Shown piece after piece: positions 11,095 to 22,022 of a stretch of DNA of 64,000 nucleotides (position 1 is its first letter; the number at the start of each line of letters is the position of its first letter). The translations under genes were made by a program, and so were the position numbers. The stretch comes from Ipomoea triloba (taxonomy: Eukaryota > Streptophyta > Magnoliopsida > Solanales > Convolvulaceae): NCBI RefSeq assembly GCF_003576645.1, contig NC_044924.1, forward strand, positions 28,206,167 to 28,270,166, read 5' to 3'. Under the pieces are notes generated by a model. It was not told the DNA's origin and ran no database searches. It worked only from the letters and a program-made list of their open reading frames with translations.

Positions 11095-11640
11095 TATTGT
11101 TTTCAAAATTTTTAAATTCAATATTTTTATTATTAATACAACTTTTATTATAAAGTGTAAATATACAAAATTTCCTACTAAAAATAAATTTAATATAAAA
11201 ATGGACTGTAAACATATAACTCGAATTTGAACTGAAAGAATAAAATAAGATTGAGAAACTATATATTTTTCACTAGTTTCCATCATATCTATACGTTTGA
11301 TCCTTTTCTTATATTTTCTCTTCCATTATCTTCCTACATATGTTCTACCCATATAAACAACCAGTCTTGTTGTATCAGGAACATATAGTTACCTCTAATT
11401 TCTAGTGTTCATGTGTATTGTAGAGGTATAACAATGTTTGTGTTTGAATTTTTAAAAAAAAATTAAATTAAATTTTAGGACGTACATGGCACAACTTGAA
11501 CCATGTCTCATTTGAAATTATGTTCTTACCTAGCAAAAGCCTTATAGATCTACTCAAGTTTTGAAAGGATGTCATCAAATAAACGAACCCTTTTGGTACT
11601 ACTGTAGATATGATAGCTCGTTTTGGGATCGATGCAAAAT
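11095..11640. repeat. Dispersed repeat D, copy 1
   Basis: About 540 bases, homologous in the same orientation to 17115-17630. Shared landmarks include AACTCGAATTTGAACTGAA, TTCCATTATCTTCC, GTGTATTGTAGAGGTATAAC and the end near TAGATATGATAG. No conserved frame is visible. Confidence 0.7.
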
Positions 11641-11886
11641 TGAAGTTGTCGAGTATGCATTTGCTGGACTACGTGTTGTTGCAATGTTCTTAATTTTTGA
11701 ATGGTTGAGTGAACAATTGTTCTTTAGTTGTGATTAATTTATGGGTTCAATGATAGATTGGAGTTAAATTGGTAAAGTGGTTGGATGCAAGATTTGGGCA
11801 AGGATGGTGCACTGTGTCCTAGGAAAATTTAACTTGCACTAGGAAAATAATCCAGTATGAGTCATTTTACTCAATAAGATTTGCAG
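11641..11886. other. PMD-family-like spacer
   Basis: Contains AGATTGGAGTTAAATTGG and GCAAGATTTGGGCAAGGATGGTGCA, which resemble 60850-60910 and the tail core in the plus orientation. No frame. Confidence 0.4.
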
Positions 11887-12165
11887 AAAAGAAGTGTAGC
11901 TTACTATCACGCTACACTCTTAATCTCGAAGTAATGTAGTCATTAACGTAGATGCTGACGTGTGAAGATAAACACTGAAGCTATTGTTAGTTGGCTAAAA
12001 GAAGTGTAGTTTACTATCAAGCTACACTCTTAATCCCGAAGTAAAATATTCATTGACATAGATAAGGAGGTGGCGAGATTGACCTGAAACCTACTATCGG
12101 TTGTCGAAAAAAGTGTAATTTACTATCAAGTTACACTCTTAATCTCAAAATAAAATATTCATTAT
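11887..12165. repeat. Three tandem ~110-base units, each with a hairpin
   Basis: Units start near 11890, 12000 and 12110. Each opens with a short inverted repeat: AGTGTAGC...GCTACACT in unit 1 and AGTGTAA...TTACACT in unit 3, around a TTACTATCA-type loop, followed by CTTAATCTCGAAGTAA. The spacing is regular and the third unit is truncated. Confidence 0.85.
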
Positions 12166-12209
12166 TGGATATTGACTGTATACGCACATTGAAGAAAATC
12201 TTGATAGTA

Positions 12210-12545
12210 ACCAAACCAACAATTGAAGAAGAATGAGGAATCGCCAATTACACAAGCATTATCCATGGTCACCCTACACATGTTTCAATACAAGATGTCA
12301 AGAACAACACTACCCAACTGTAGTTACTGGCACTTTGCAAATCTCTAATGTAGTATAAGAAATTAAAATAGCCTCACAATGTTGTTCGATGTGACTCGGA
12401 ATAACATTTCACTTACCTAGTAATTGCATGATACGTAACCGAGTCATGCAATCTATGTCTTCACCATCTGAATGCTTTGCCATGGTCGCAAATTTTGTAG
12501 ACATGTTACGATCAAACAAGTGGTGTAAAAAATTGACTTATGGTC
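12210..12545 (-). pseudogene. PMD exon-A relic
   Basis: The minus strand corresponds to the 3' half of exon A: the region around MARLLIMQLLGE, the LDHIRDL segment and the CKAS-type segment of the copy at 17940-18260. Heavily mutated. Confidence 0.55.
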
Positions 12546-12844
12546 TATTCCTCATAAAATTTACCCATTTCAATCAAAAACTAACATACCAATAAATGCA
12601 CACTGAACAACTTCAATTTTGATGCTAAAGGCATGAATCCTCGACCAATATGGTGGATCAGGTTGGTAATGACACAATGTGCAATTAGGTTATACAATCT
12701 AAAGAGCACCACCATTTGTGATTTTTTTTCCTTTTTTTTTCTTTTTCTTTTTTTTTTTTTTTTGTGGGGTGAAGCTTGAGGTGGAGGAAAGAACCTATAG
12801 GAGAGAAAAATTTGATGAGCTGTTGCAAGCACTGTTGCAAAAAT
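12546..12844. other. Repeat-family spacer with T-run
   Basis: 12600-12650 (GATGCTAAAGGCATGAATCCTC) matches spacers at 8800, 40615, 51620 and 55050. A T-rich stretch at 12720-12765 follows. No gene. Confidence 0.45.
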
Positions 12845-13050
12845 CAGCCAACGCCTAGGCCGAGGTGAATTACCTCCTAGGTGGCCGCCTAGGCGCCCAA
12901 CTCAGCCGACTCGACCGAATTGGCGGCGAACTAGACAAAATTCGACCAAGTCGGCCTACGTGCACTGTTTTTTTTTGTTTTTTTTATTGTTAGTCGCCTA
13001 GGCGCTAGGCGCTACTCTACCGCCCCGACTAACATCTAGCGCCTACTGCA
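12845..13050. repeat. GC-rich palindromic CCTAGGCG element
   Basis: Several CCTAGGCG / CGCCTAGG palindromes and GGCGCTAGGCGC-type motifs lie in an otherwise AT-rich region. The flanks TTGCAAGCACTGTTGCA (left) and TGCAACCATGCTTGCAA (right) are near-complementary, which suggests terminal inverted repeats of a non-autonomous DNA element. No convincing target duplication is seen. Confidence 0.5.
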
Positions 13051-13259
13051 ACCATGCTTGCAAGTAATTGTTTTTTTTTTCTTTTTTTTTGTGTGTGTGT
13101 GGGGTTCACTAAAAAAATTTAAAACAGCCCATTTCTGGTGCACGTTGTGTGCACTAGATGTGGCCACTAGGGGTGTAAACCTTTTATTTTTACCACTCTG
13201 TTTCTTTCTTCTTTTTTTTTTTCCCCTTCACACCTGAAAAAACTTGCCAAAAAAGAAAA
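13051..13259. other. T-rich low-complexity spacer
   Basis: Poly-T and GT runs. Nothing else recognised. Confidence 0.5.
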
Positions 13260-14770
13260 ATGAGATTGCTCTAACATATTATTGTAACCACATTAGGTCA
13301 TTATCATCATCACCCATTCACAACATTTTCTTCACGTTTTTCCCATTCTATCAAATAATGCACATGCCTAATGCTCTAGTCTGTGCCCTTTTTCCCTCTT
13401 CCATCAATCTTGTGCAAGCCTACTTTTGTGTAAAAGTTGGCCAGCCACGGGTGCTTGAATTTTCGAAACTGGTGGAGAACTCTGTTCGGAAAGTGCCACT
13501 CCACTACCTCATACATAATCAGAGGAGACTTTGTCATCCAGACGTGCTCTCTTGATTTGCAATAATCTGGTAACTTATCCAATTCGTTTTCATATATCCT
13601 CTAAACTGCACTAGAAAATGTAATTGAAAGACCATATAAGATACATTAAATGATAATTCGCCAATTTTAGTACACTGTGTATAAGAATATAAGTATCTTA
13701 GTACAGACAGGAGTGTCTTTTTTCATATTGTCAAGTTGATCTTTATATGTTTTTAAGGCATGACTGTGAACATAACTTTTAGTACACTTCCTAAAAACAT
13801 CCTAATAAGTAGTGGTTAGTGTGGCTCAACTGTTGGTGCACTGACTTTGCTTAAACATGATGCAAAAATTAAGTGTGATTGTACTAGTGACTAATAATTG
13901 TTTTCAAAAAAAAAAAAAAAGTGACTAATAATTTCACCTAGAAGAAAATAAAAACATAAATATAAAAGAAATAATGGAATACAGAATATTAAACTAGAAA
14001 AAATATTTGTATAGATGACTTTGAAAATTACAAATGGTACGGTAGAAACTATAAATACCAGCTGCTATTTCTAGTTTCTTATATCAACTCATACAATATA
14101 TTCTTTTTTAGTTTAATATTATTTACATCTTTATTCTTTGTTTTAAATTTTATGTTCTTGCCTTTTTTAGCGGGTTGTACCTAATTGCAAGGTATTTAAT
14201 TTTTAACACATGATCTTGGTTTAGTATAGTTTTGAAATAAATTAGTGAACATATATACCTGCAAACAACTCCAAATCAATCTAATTAGGTCTTAATGGAG
14301 AGAGAATATGTACAACTCCCAAACCCACAATTCAAGAAGAATGACGAACCGCCAATTAGCTAGACAAGCATTATCCATGGTCACCCAGCACATGCTTTGA
14401 TACAAAAAGGTAAGAACAACACTAATAAGGATCATAGTCTCGCATTGTTGTTCAACGTGCCAGGGAATAACACTCCACCTAGTAATTGCATGATACGCAA
14501 CCGAGTCATGCATTCTATGTCTTCATTAGTGGAATGCTTTGTTAGTGGTCGCGAATTTTGTAGACATGTCCGGATCAGAGAGGAGGTGCAGGAAATTGAG
14601 TTATTGCTAGGCCTAATAATGTCGAAGAGGTCATGATGACATATGTCACACAACTCATCTTTTGTCTTCATTTGAAAATATCTTTGCTACTCCCATGCCA
14701 TCAATGCGCAATCCTAAGAGAATCTCCACATCTTGCAATGGAAGTTGGAAAGAATATATAATGGGTCTCT
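13260..14770 (-). pseudogene. Two-exon PMD relic
   Basis: A longer family copy on the minus strand. Exon A (14770 down to about 14290) includes CDICHHDLFDI, LIRTCLQNSRPLTKHST and LRIMQLLGG, then a second frame with QSMCWVTMD and LLELWVWE. Exon B (13600-13260) reads MDKLPDYCKSREHVWMTKSP, then VVEWHFPNRVLHQFRKF and KIDGRGKKGTD. These match the PMD fold, including the WH-PDRVLRQFG-type motif. The stretch between them corresponds to the intron of the copy at 18270-18735. Frameshifts make it non-functional. Confidence 0.7.
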
Positions 14771-14794
14771 GGGCAACATCATTTCCAATCTAGA

Positions 14795-14945
14795 CGGCGG
14801 TAGCAAGAAGATGAGAAAGACGCTAGTAGCAAGAAGATGAGGAAGACGGCTATAGCGAAGAAGATGCGGAAGACGAAGACGACGATGACGATGAAGATAG
14901 CGGTGATGGCAAAGAAGACGACCATGGAGAAGAAGACGTTGTGGG
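14795..14945. repeat. GAAGATGAGGAAGAC-type minisatellite, second copy
   Basis: Related to 10440-10556, extended by GACGACGATGACGATG units. In-frame readings are acidic/basic low complexity and not a protein. Confidence 0.7.
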
Positions 14946-14974
14946 TTAACGGGTTTCTTGACTCGGATATGTAG

Positions 14975-15570
14975 TGTTTTCAGTTCTTTTTGTTGTTTGT
15001 TTGTTTTTATTTTTTTTATTTTTTATGTTTTTTTTGTTTTGTTTTGTTTTTTTTTTTTAAATAAAAAATCTAGCTTTGTTGTGTATTAGAAACACTGCTC
15101 TATTTGTCTCTCTGTAAAATGCAAACGAAGAAGATCTTGCTTGATATTTTCAAAGAGGAACAACAAAAAGGTGTTGCAGCTGCCAGCTGGCACAATTATA
15201 TTCCCACCTTCTATATATAAGAAAGCTTCTATAAGAAAGTAAGAAAAACGTTTTCCATTGATAGTCTAACAGCCCTCAAATGTAACCAATTTTTTTTGCT
15301 CCAAGAGGCACGGGAGCAGGGGAAATCGTTATTTGTGGGATTCTTCCGGAATTCTTCTCCACAAAGAAAGCTCTCTTGCTAGAGCTACCCCATTGGGTTC
15401 AAATGTAACCAATTTATTTATCTATCTGTTTTACTCTCTGCTTCATTGCATACTATTTAGAAACTTGATGTTCTCCCAAATTTTAGTTCTTAATTAATAA
15501 TCTCATGCTTCTAAATAGTATGGCTTTAAAACTACTCCCCATAAAAGCAGAAAGTTGACTAGTCGATAAA
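14975..15570. repeat. Dispersed repeat E, copy 1 (contains a SINE)
   Basis: Homologous in the same orientation to 20455-20805: the GTTTTCAGTTCTTTTTGTTG start, AACGAAGAAGATCTTGCTTG, the AACGTTTTCCATTGATAGTC block and ATGGCTTTAAAACTACT near the end. It is interrupted at 15291-15398 by a SINE that is absent from the other copy. Confidence 0.75.
15291..15398 (-). mobile_element. tRNA-derived SINE, short copy, with target-site duplication
   Basis: In reverse orientation this matches the SINE at 22591-22780: CCAATGGGGTAGCTC head, GAATTCCGGAAGAA, GGAGC and an A-tail (the T-run at 15291). The 15-base duplication TCAAATGTAACCAAT lies on both sides (15276-15290 and 15399-15413). The unoccupied site is preserved once at 20656-20670. 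Relative to the longer copy, the internal bases that form the B-box are deleted and the 3' body is shorter. Confidence 0.85.
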
Positions 15571-15574
15571 CTAT

Positions 15575-15689
15575 TTTTGGCTGATTGACCCAATAAACCA
15601 TTACCAAACACATAAAATTAAACAGCTTATGGACTGGTCGATAAACTATTTTTGGTCAAATCCAAGCCAATAACCTAGAAACCCTAAAT
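15575..15689. repeat. Direct repeat GTCGATAAACTATTTTTGG
   Basis: The 19-base motif occurs twice, about 75 bases apart. No gene. Confidence 0.6.
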
Positions 15690-16273
15690 TTGGTTATCCA
15701 AAATTGGTCAAATCAACTGAAAAATGATTAATCAGACATTTTTCAAACACCCCTTTGCTATAAAATTCTTGCACCTAAATTTTCAAATCTTCTCTCAAAA
15801 GAACTGAAAAAATATACTCAAATTTTTTTAAGGAATCTTCAGTTGATGCACACACACAACACCATCCTTGCACAAATCTTGCATTGAACTTCAGAAGCGG
15901 CAAGTTTGTCAAATTATGAAATCTTTTTTTTTGCTTGAAACACATGTATGTACATACGACTTGCATTTCTCTTATTTATTATGACAAACGAAAAATGCAA
16001 GTGGAACTTTATTCTTGATACCATCTTGACCCTTGACCACTTTGGCTACTTGGCCGTTGTTGTTGTATTTGTGAGAGTAGATTGGCATGCAACAAACATT
16101 AGTTTTGCTTGATACCGCTCATTCTTATTTTCATCAAACTCTAAAGTCTCTTATCTTGCCGAATAGAATGTAGACTGAAGCTATTGAGGGTGACCTTTAA
16201 GGCTGTAATCCTGGCCTAGTCTATAAGCCCATGGTGTGCTACAGTGCTAGCATGAGGCTAGGAATTCACCTAA
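15690..16273 (-). repeat. PMD-family tail repeat, longest copy
   Basis: Includes the GCACCATCC core, TTATTCTTGATACC, AGATTGGCATGCAACAAACA, CTCATTCTTATTTTC, AGACTGAAGCTATTGAGGGT and GTGGTGTGCTA. The same order recurs in 52640-53000, 54400-54660 and 56380-56700, and inverted in 61730-61980 and 62290-62560. The minus-strand frame (15966-15775) gives MQVVCTYMCF and FNARFVQGWCCVCAS, conserved among copies but of unknown function. Confidence 0.65.
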
Positions 16274-17112
16274 ATACGAATAGTACAGTAAAAAAGAGTA
16301 TATTTTATTATGAATTCTATTACCACATTTTAGTTTATAATTGTAGTACGAATTGGAATTGTAATATCATATTTTACTATATTACGTAAACCTTAATAAT
16401 ATATAGGAGTGTTTTGGGCGAGAAGTTAAAATGGAGAATTTTGTTTTTATTAATAGTATAGATTAGGAATTCTATTACCAAATTTTAATTTACAATTGTA
16501 GTACGAATAGGAATTGTATTATCATATTTTACAATATTACATAAACCTAAATAGTATAGAGTGTTTTGGACGAGAAGTTAAAATTGAGGATTTTCTTTTT
16601 ATTAATAGTATAGATTGTGTTGCAACGAAGTATATGTACTGTATTATTACGATTAGTAATTTTAATCTAGAATTGTATTACGAATAGGAAAGTAAAAAAA
16701 GAATATACTTTATTAGGAATTCTATTACCACATTTTAATTTACAATTGTAGTACGAATATGAATTGTATTACCATATTTTACAATATTACTTAAACCTTA
16801 ATAGTATAGAAGTGTTCCGGACGGAAAGTTAAAATGGAGGGTTTGTTTTTATTAATAGTATATATTGCGTTGCAGGGAAATATATGTACTATATTATTAC
16901 GATTAGTCATTTTAATCGTAGAATGGTATTACGAATAGGAAAGTAAAAAAGAATATATTTATTTGGAATTCTATTACCACATTTTAATTTACAATTGTAG
17001 TACGAATATGAATTGTATCACCATATTTTACAATATTACTTAAACCTCAATATTATAGGAGTGTTTTGGGCGGGAAGTTAAAATGAGGGATTTTGTTTTT
17101 ATTAATAGTTTA
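16274..17112. repeat. Irregular AT-rich tandem array, four units
   Basis: GGAATTCTATTACCACATTT recurs near 16313, 16466, 16716 and 16975 (spacings about 153, 250 and 259). Longer units add AATATATGTACTATATTATT and a ACGAATAGGAAAGTAAAAAA segment. The short first unit suggests internal deletion. No coding signal. Confidence 0.8.
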
Positions 17113-17114
17113 GG

Positions 17115-17630
17115 TTTAGATTTTTAAATTCAATTTTTTTAATATTAATACAACTTTTAATATAATGTCGACATATACAAAAATTTTCATTAACAATAAA
17201 TTTAATATAAAAATTGAATTGTAAACCTATAACTCGAATTTGAACTGAATAAATAAAATAAGATTGATAAATTATTTTTCACTAGTTCCCACTTCCCATC
17301 ATATCTCTATGTTCCTTTTCTTATATTTTTTCTTCCATTATCTTCCCATAGATGTTTTACCCATCTAAACAACTAGTACTGTTGTATTAGGGACATATAA
17401 TTACCTAGAATTTCTAGTTTCCATGTGTATTGTAGAGGTATAACAATGTTTATATGTTTCAACATTTTTTTTGTTTGGCTTTGTAGAACCTCACACAACT
17501 TGAACCATGTCCCATTTGCAATTCTATTCTTACCCAACAAGTGCTTCATAGATCTACTCGAGTTTGGTAAGGATCTCATCGAATAAACAAATCCTTGAAC
17601 TGTTGTAGATATGATAGTTCATTTTAGAAT
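17115..17630. repeat. Dispersed repeat D, copy 2
   Basis: Homologous to 11095-11640. It lies immediately after the tandem array and immediately before the longest plus-strand PMD copy. Confidence 0.7.
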
Positions 17631-17689
17631 GAAAAAAAAAAATAAAATAAAAAGAATTTAATGCTAAGGTTATGGCTTACATTTGACTG

Positions 17690-19200
17690 GCAGGCTTTGA
17701 TGGGTTGTCAAGATTGGAAAGGATACATTCGGATTGGTCTTTGATCACTGCAATGGTAGAGAGATGGCGCACAGAAATGCATTGTTTACAACTTCCATTT
17801 GGGGAAGTCACCATTACATTGCAAGATGTGAAGATTCATTTAGGACTGTGCATTGATGGCATGGCAGTGAAAAGTGTCCAGATGAGAACAAAAGATGAGT
17901 GGTGTGACATATGTCATTACCTCCTCGGTATTACGCCTAATAATAACTTAATTTTCGACACCTCTCATTTGGTCATGACATGTCTAAAGAACCCAACACC
18001 ACTAACAGAGCATTCAACTGATGAAGAGGTGCAACTCATGGCCCGACTACTTATCATGCAATTACTAGGTGAAACGTCATTTCCCAACAAGTCAAACAAC
18101 ATGCTGAGACGATGATGTTTCTTAGACCACATTAGAGATTTGCAAAGGGCCAATGACTATAGTTGGGTCTGTTGTTCTTGCCATCTTATACCGAAGCATG
18201 TGCAAGGCGGCCATGGGTAATTAGTGATGCCCTCATTATTCTTCGATTGTGGGTTTGGGAGTGTATCGCCTTATTCTCTCCGAACATACACTCTCTCCCT
18301 CAAAGACCTAATAGATCAACCTAGAGCTGCCAGGTATATATATAGGTATACTAATTTATTTCAAAATTATACTAATCCAAGACCGTGTTTCTTCATTTTG
18401 ACGGTGAAATGATTAGTCACTAGTAGGAACATATTTAATTTTTAAGGCAAAACCATTGCACCATTAGTTGAGCCAAACTAACCACTACTTACTACGTTAT
18501 TTTAGGTGGTGTACTTCTAAAGAATTTGGCAATGTAGCCAGTCATGTCTTAAAAGCGCCAGCCATGTCTTAAAAGCATACGAGGATCAACTTGACAATAT
18601 GAAAGACAACACTCATGTATGTATCAAGATACTTATATTCTTATACACACACTACTGATGAAAGTTGCCATGCACTTAATGTATTAATCATTCAATTGCA
18701 TTTTTGAGTGTAGTTTAAATGGAGACCATATAAAAACGAGTTGGATGAGTTACCAAATTATTGCAAAGCAAGGAAGCATGTTTTGATGACGAAGCCTCCT
18801 CTAATTATGTATGAGATTGTAGAGTGGCACTTACTAGACAGAGTTCTCCGTCAGTTTGGCAAATTCAAGCAACGGCCACCGGCGAACTTCGACACCGGAG
18901 TAGACTTGCACAAGATTGATGGAAGAGGGAAAAGGGGCACAGACTGGAGCACTAGGCGCATGAAATACCTGCTAGAATGGGAAAGCCGTGAAAAAAATAT
19001 TGTCAATGCAGTGCCTGATGATGATAATGACCAAACGCGGTTAGAAGAATATGCGAGATGGTATAGCTTGATTGCACCACAGAATTGAAGTTGTTTCAGA
19101 CTTTCAGTGCAAGGATGGTGCAGTATGTGTGCATCAATACTGAAGGAAATACTTGTCTTGCAAGCTAGAAGGGTATGTATAAGTGTGGACAAAAAGGCAT
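17690..19200 (+). pseudogene. Best-preserved PMD-domain copy
   Basis: Exon A (17690-18270) reads through 136 codons: SRLERIHSDWSLITAMVERW, then LPFGEVTITLQDV, LGLCIDGMAV, DICHYLLG and MARLLIMQLLGE. The order of motifs (YG/SRL-DWSLITA-ERWR-ET-FHLPFGE-TITLQDV) is that of the plant mobile domain. After about 18115 the frame breaks, but DHIRDL, IPKHVQG and IVGLGVYRL-type pieces continue. Exon B (18741-19088) gives MDELPNYCKARKHVLMTKPP, then IVEWHLLDRVLRQFGKF and KIDGRGKRGTDWS, ending in IAPQN. PMD proteins include MAIN/MAIL1, and the domain is also carried by plant transposons. Given the number of relics nearby, this is a mobile-element copy. Frameshifts and stops make function unlikely. Confidence 0.7.
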
Positions 19201-19384
19201 ACTCAAGTTAGTGAGGAAGTTTGAGTTAGTAATAAATTTATATTGTGACCAATGACCATAGCTGCTTGTTGAATTGTCTGTCTCTTCTTGTTTTGCTGAT
19301 GAGGAAATACCAAAAAAGATAGAGAATGATTTCATCTTTTTTTTATTTTTTTTTATTTTTTTTTTATATCTATCTCAAACAAAG
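19201..19384. other. Spacer with T-run
   Basis: Low complexity; nothing recognised. Confidence 0.4.
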
Positions 19385-19880
19385 TCTCATGCATGGGCCC
19401 AATAGTGACCCTTCCACAACATGAGCAAAATGCCTTACATCAAACAAGCCTAGCTAATGCCGAAGCCATTTTATCCCCATAGCAAAACAAACTATCACAA
19501 GCTTCTACTTACCAACATTTCCTTACACTTCTATTTGGCTTCCTCCCCCCTCACACGGTCCAATCACATGCAAAGTCAAAACATACAAATGGAACATTGC
19601 CCTATACAAAATGTGGGACCGATGCCCCATATCCAACCACCAATCTACCGCAAGTGCCCCCACCCTTAAAGGTGCCCTCCAACTCCCCCTGTGCAGAGCC
19701 CTGCATTTTGTCAAGGGGGAGCCCTCCGGTTGACACCCCAAGCAATGGGACGCACCCTTAGGGTGTCTACTAACATATTCGGTACAGATCTCTGCAGTTT
19801 TATCCAAAGCCGCTATTCAATGCAAACACCCTAAGCAATGCTAGCACCCATACCTCCGACCCTCTACCCTCAACACGGGA
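19385..19880. other. GC-richer island of unknown origin
   Basis: Clearly richer in C and G than its neighbours, with short internal echoes (CACCCTTA-AAGGTGCCC, CACCCTTAGGGTGTC, CACCCTAAGCAAT). The 94-codon minus-strand frame (19807-19523) matches no family I know. It is probably a non-autonomous element or gene fragment, but no ends are visible. Confidence 0.4.
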
Positions 19881-20097
19881 GAAAATGAATTATATTTTAT
19901 TGTTACAGAAATGGCACTTGAATAGGGGAAAACGGAGGCTATATGGGAGAATTATATATGTTCACTTAAAACTTAAGTATCATTGAGGACAAGGATCAAG
20001 TTGAAGGGAAGGGAATTCTGTCATGTTCTTGAGGTTAAATTTCAGTTTTTTTAGTTGTTTGACATACTGGTTTCATCTGCTCAATTTTTTTGTGTAC
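19881..20097. other. Unassigned spacer
   Basis: Nothing recognised. Confidence 0.4.
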
Positions 20098-20131
20098 ATT
20101 ATTATTATTATATGATTATTATTATTATTAC

Positions 20132-20176
<45 letters not shown>
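20098..20176. repeat. (ATT)n microsatellite
   Basis: Uninterrupted for most of its length. Confidence 0.95.
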
Positions 20177-20177
<1 letters not shown>

Positions 20178-20454
20178 CAATAATATAAATATCTAAAATC
20201 TAAATAATATAAGATTTTAATATAAAGTACTAATATTGGGTATGCATTGATTTTTGCGCATTGCATTATATTGCGCATAGAAAAATACTACTCCGTAGTA
20301 TATTAATGAGTGCATGCCAATGATGTTCAATGTATTATCTTTCTAAGTGGTCTTAATCAATTAATGAGTTGGTTTATGCATTTTGGTGTTCAACGTATTA
20401 TCTTTCTAACGTTGTTGGTTCATATTCCATTTTGTTGAGCTTGAAACGAAGAAC

Positions 20455-20805
20455 CTTCCTAGTGTTTTCAGTTCTTTTTGTTGTTTGTTTTTTTTTTGTT
20501 TTGTTTTGTTTTTTGTTTTTTTTTTTTTTTCAACGAAGAAGATCTTGCTTGATATTTTCAACAAAAAAGTGTTGCAGCTGACACAATTATATTCCCAGCT
20601 TCTATTAAGAAAGTAAGAAAAACGTTTTCCATTGATAGTCTAACACTAACAGCCCTCAAATGTAACCAATGATACTCTGTGCTTCATTGCATACTATTCA
20701 GAAACCTGATGTTCTCCCAAATTTTAATTAGTTGTTAATAATTTCATGCTTCTAAATAGTATGGCTTTAAAACTACTTCCCATAAAAGCAGAAAGTTGGA
20801 GGAAC
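20455..20805. repeat. Dispersed repeat E, copy 2 (empty SINE site)
   Basis: Homologous to 14975-15570 but with TCAAATGTAACCAAT only once (20656-20670) and no SINE. It documents the pre-insertion state. Confidence 0.75.
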
Positions 20806-21752
20806 ATATGGAGTTCTAAAGTGGTCCTAGAAATTAATCTAAATGTTACTGTTAAAAAGCACATGGTTCTTGTTTTTTTATATCTTTGCAAAACTTTATG
20901 CAGTAATGGTTACTTGAAACTGCTTTTTAATTTTGATTTTTGGCAAGATTATACGTGACATTATTCAGAACCATCTCTTGCAGGGAATGCATTGCAATCT
21001 CTTGAACTTTTGAATAAATTAATAATATATATTATGAAATTGCATTGATTTCTATAGCTATATATCATTTCCCAATTCGCAATCAAGTTCTTGATTCATT
21101 TGAATGGATAAAACGGCTGGAATGTATAGACAAATACTGTGTTGTAGTTAAGTGGGATATTATTATGTCCATGGATTGTTATGTATATATAATTTTTTAC
21201 TTTTTACTTAATTAGGATATATTATTATTATTGATGGGGGATGAATTGAATGGAACATTTTTGTTGAACTGAATTGATTATTGAAAGAAAATGTATTGTA
21301 GTAGGGAGAACCGGAAACTAAAAGATATAGGCTTTTGCTTCTTTCACGAAACAGAAACCTATTTCTAATATTTTTTTTTAGAATAGTTATGCTTTTGTCA
21401 AAGACCTTGTGGTCTAGTGGCATCCGATGTCCCGTTTAACACTCTCACATGAATTATGGGGGTTGACTCAACTGTTGACTTTTTGACCTTCTTCATTACG
21501 TTGAGAAAGTTGCTATGAACAGATACTATGTGCTTCATTAAGTTGAAAAAGTTGCTATGAACAGATACTACATTCTAACAGAGTCAGTAGTACTCAAAAA
21601 AAAGAATAGTTATGGTTTAGGCGTCAATTCTTGACAAGAAACAGATGATTAAGCGTCTGATTCATAGGGATATATGTAAACCAGATGCCTTTTTCCCTTT
21701 TACAGCGGACAAAAATGATACTTTTTGTACTAGTTATTGTATATTACATTTA
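20806..21752. other. Mostly unassigned; possible SINE head and short tandem repeat
   Basis: No gene recognised. At 21401-21460 the motif TTGTGGTCTAGTGGCATCCG resembles a tRNA-like A-box head of a different SINE type, but no B-box follows. At about 21495-21575 a ~42-base unit containing GTTGCTATGAACAGATACTA occurs twice. Confidence 0.35.
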
Positions 21753-21761
21753 GTTTCAGAG

Positions 21762-22013
21762 CGTCAAATTATTGTGTGGACCATGGTCCACATAGCTGTG
21801 TGGATCATGAATATAAGGTACATTTTTTTACACTAAAAGTACATTATTTTTGTATTGAAGGTACATTATTTCATATTATATATAAAATAATGTACTTTCA
21901 ATACTTAAATAATGTAATTTATTTATAAAAATAATGTACTTTTATTATTAAAAATGTACTTTTTATCTATGGTTCACACAGCTCTGTGAACCATAGTTCA
22001 TGCAATAATGATT
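21762..22013. mobile_element. MITE with 9-base target-site duplication
   Basis: About 252 bases. The left arm (TTATTGTGTGGACCATGGTC) pairs with the right arm (GGTTCACAC...CATGCAATAA), with ACATTATTT/AATAATGTAC palindromic pieces inside. GTTTCAGAG is repeated directly outside both ends (21753-21761 and 22014-22022). A 9-base duplication is typical of Mutator-type elements. A decayed relative lies at 60225-60470. Confidence 0.75.
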
Positions 22014-22022
22014 GTTTCAGAG

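Noticed and set aside
16274..17112. CRISPR-like array
   Set aside because: Units are long, irregular and AT-rich in a plant nuclear genome; there is no repeat-spacer structure.
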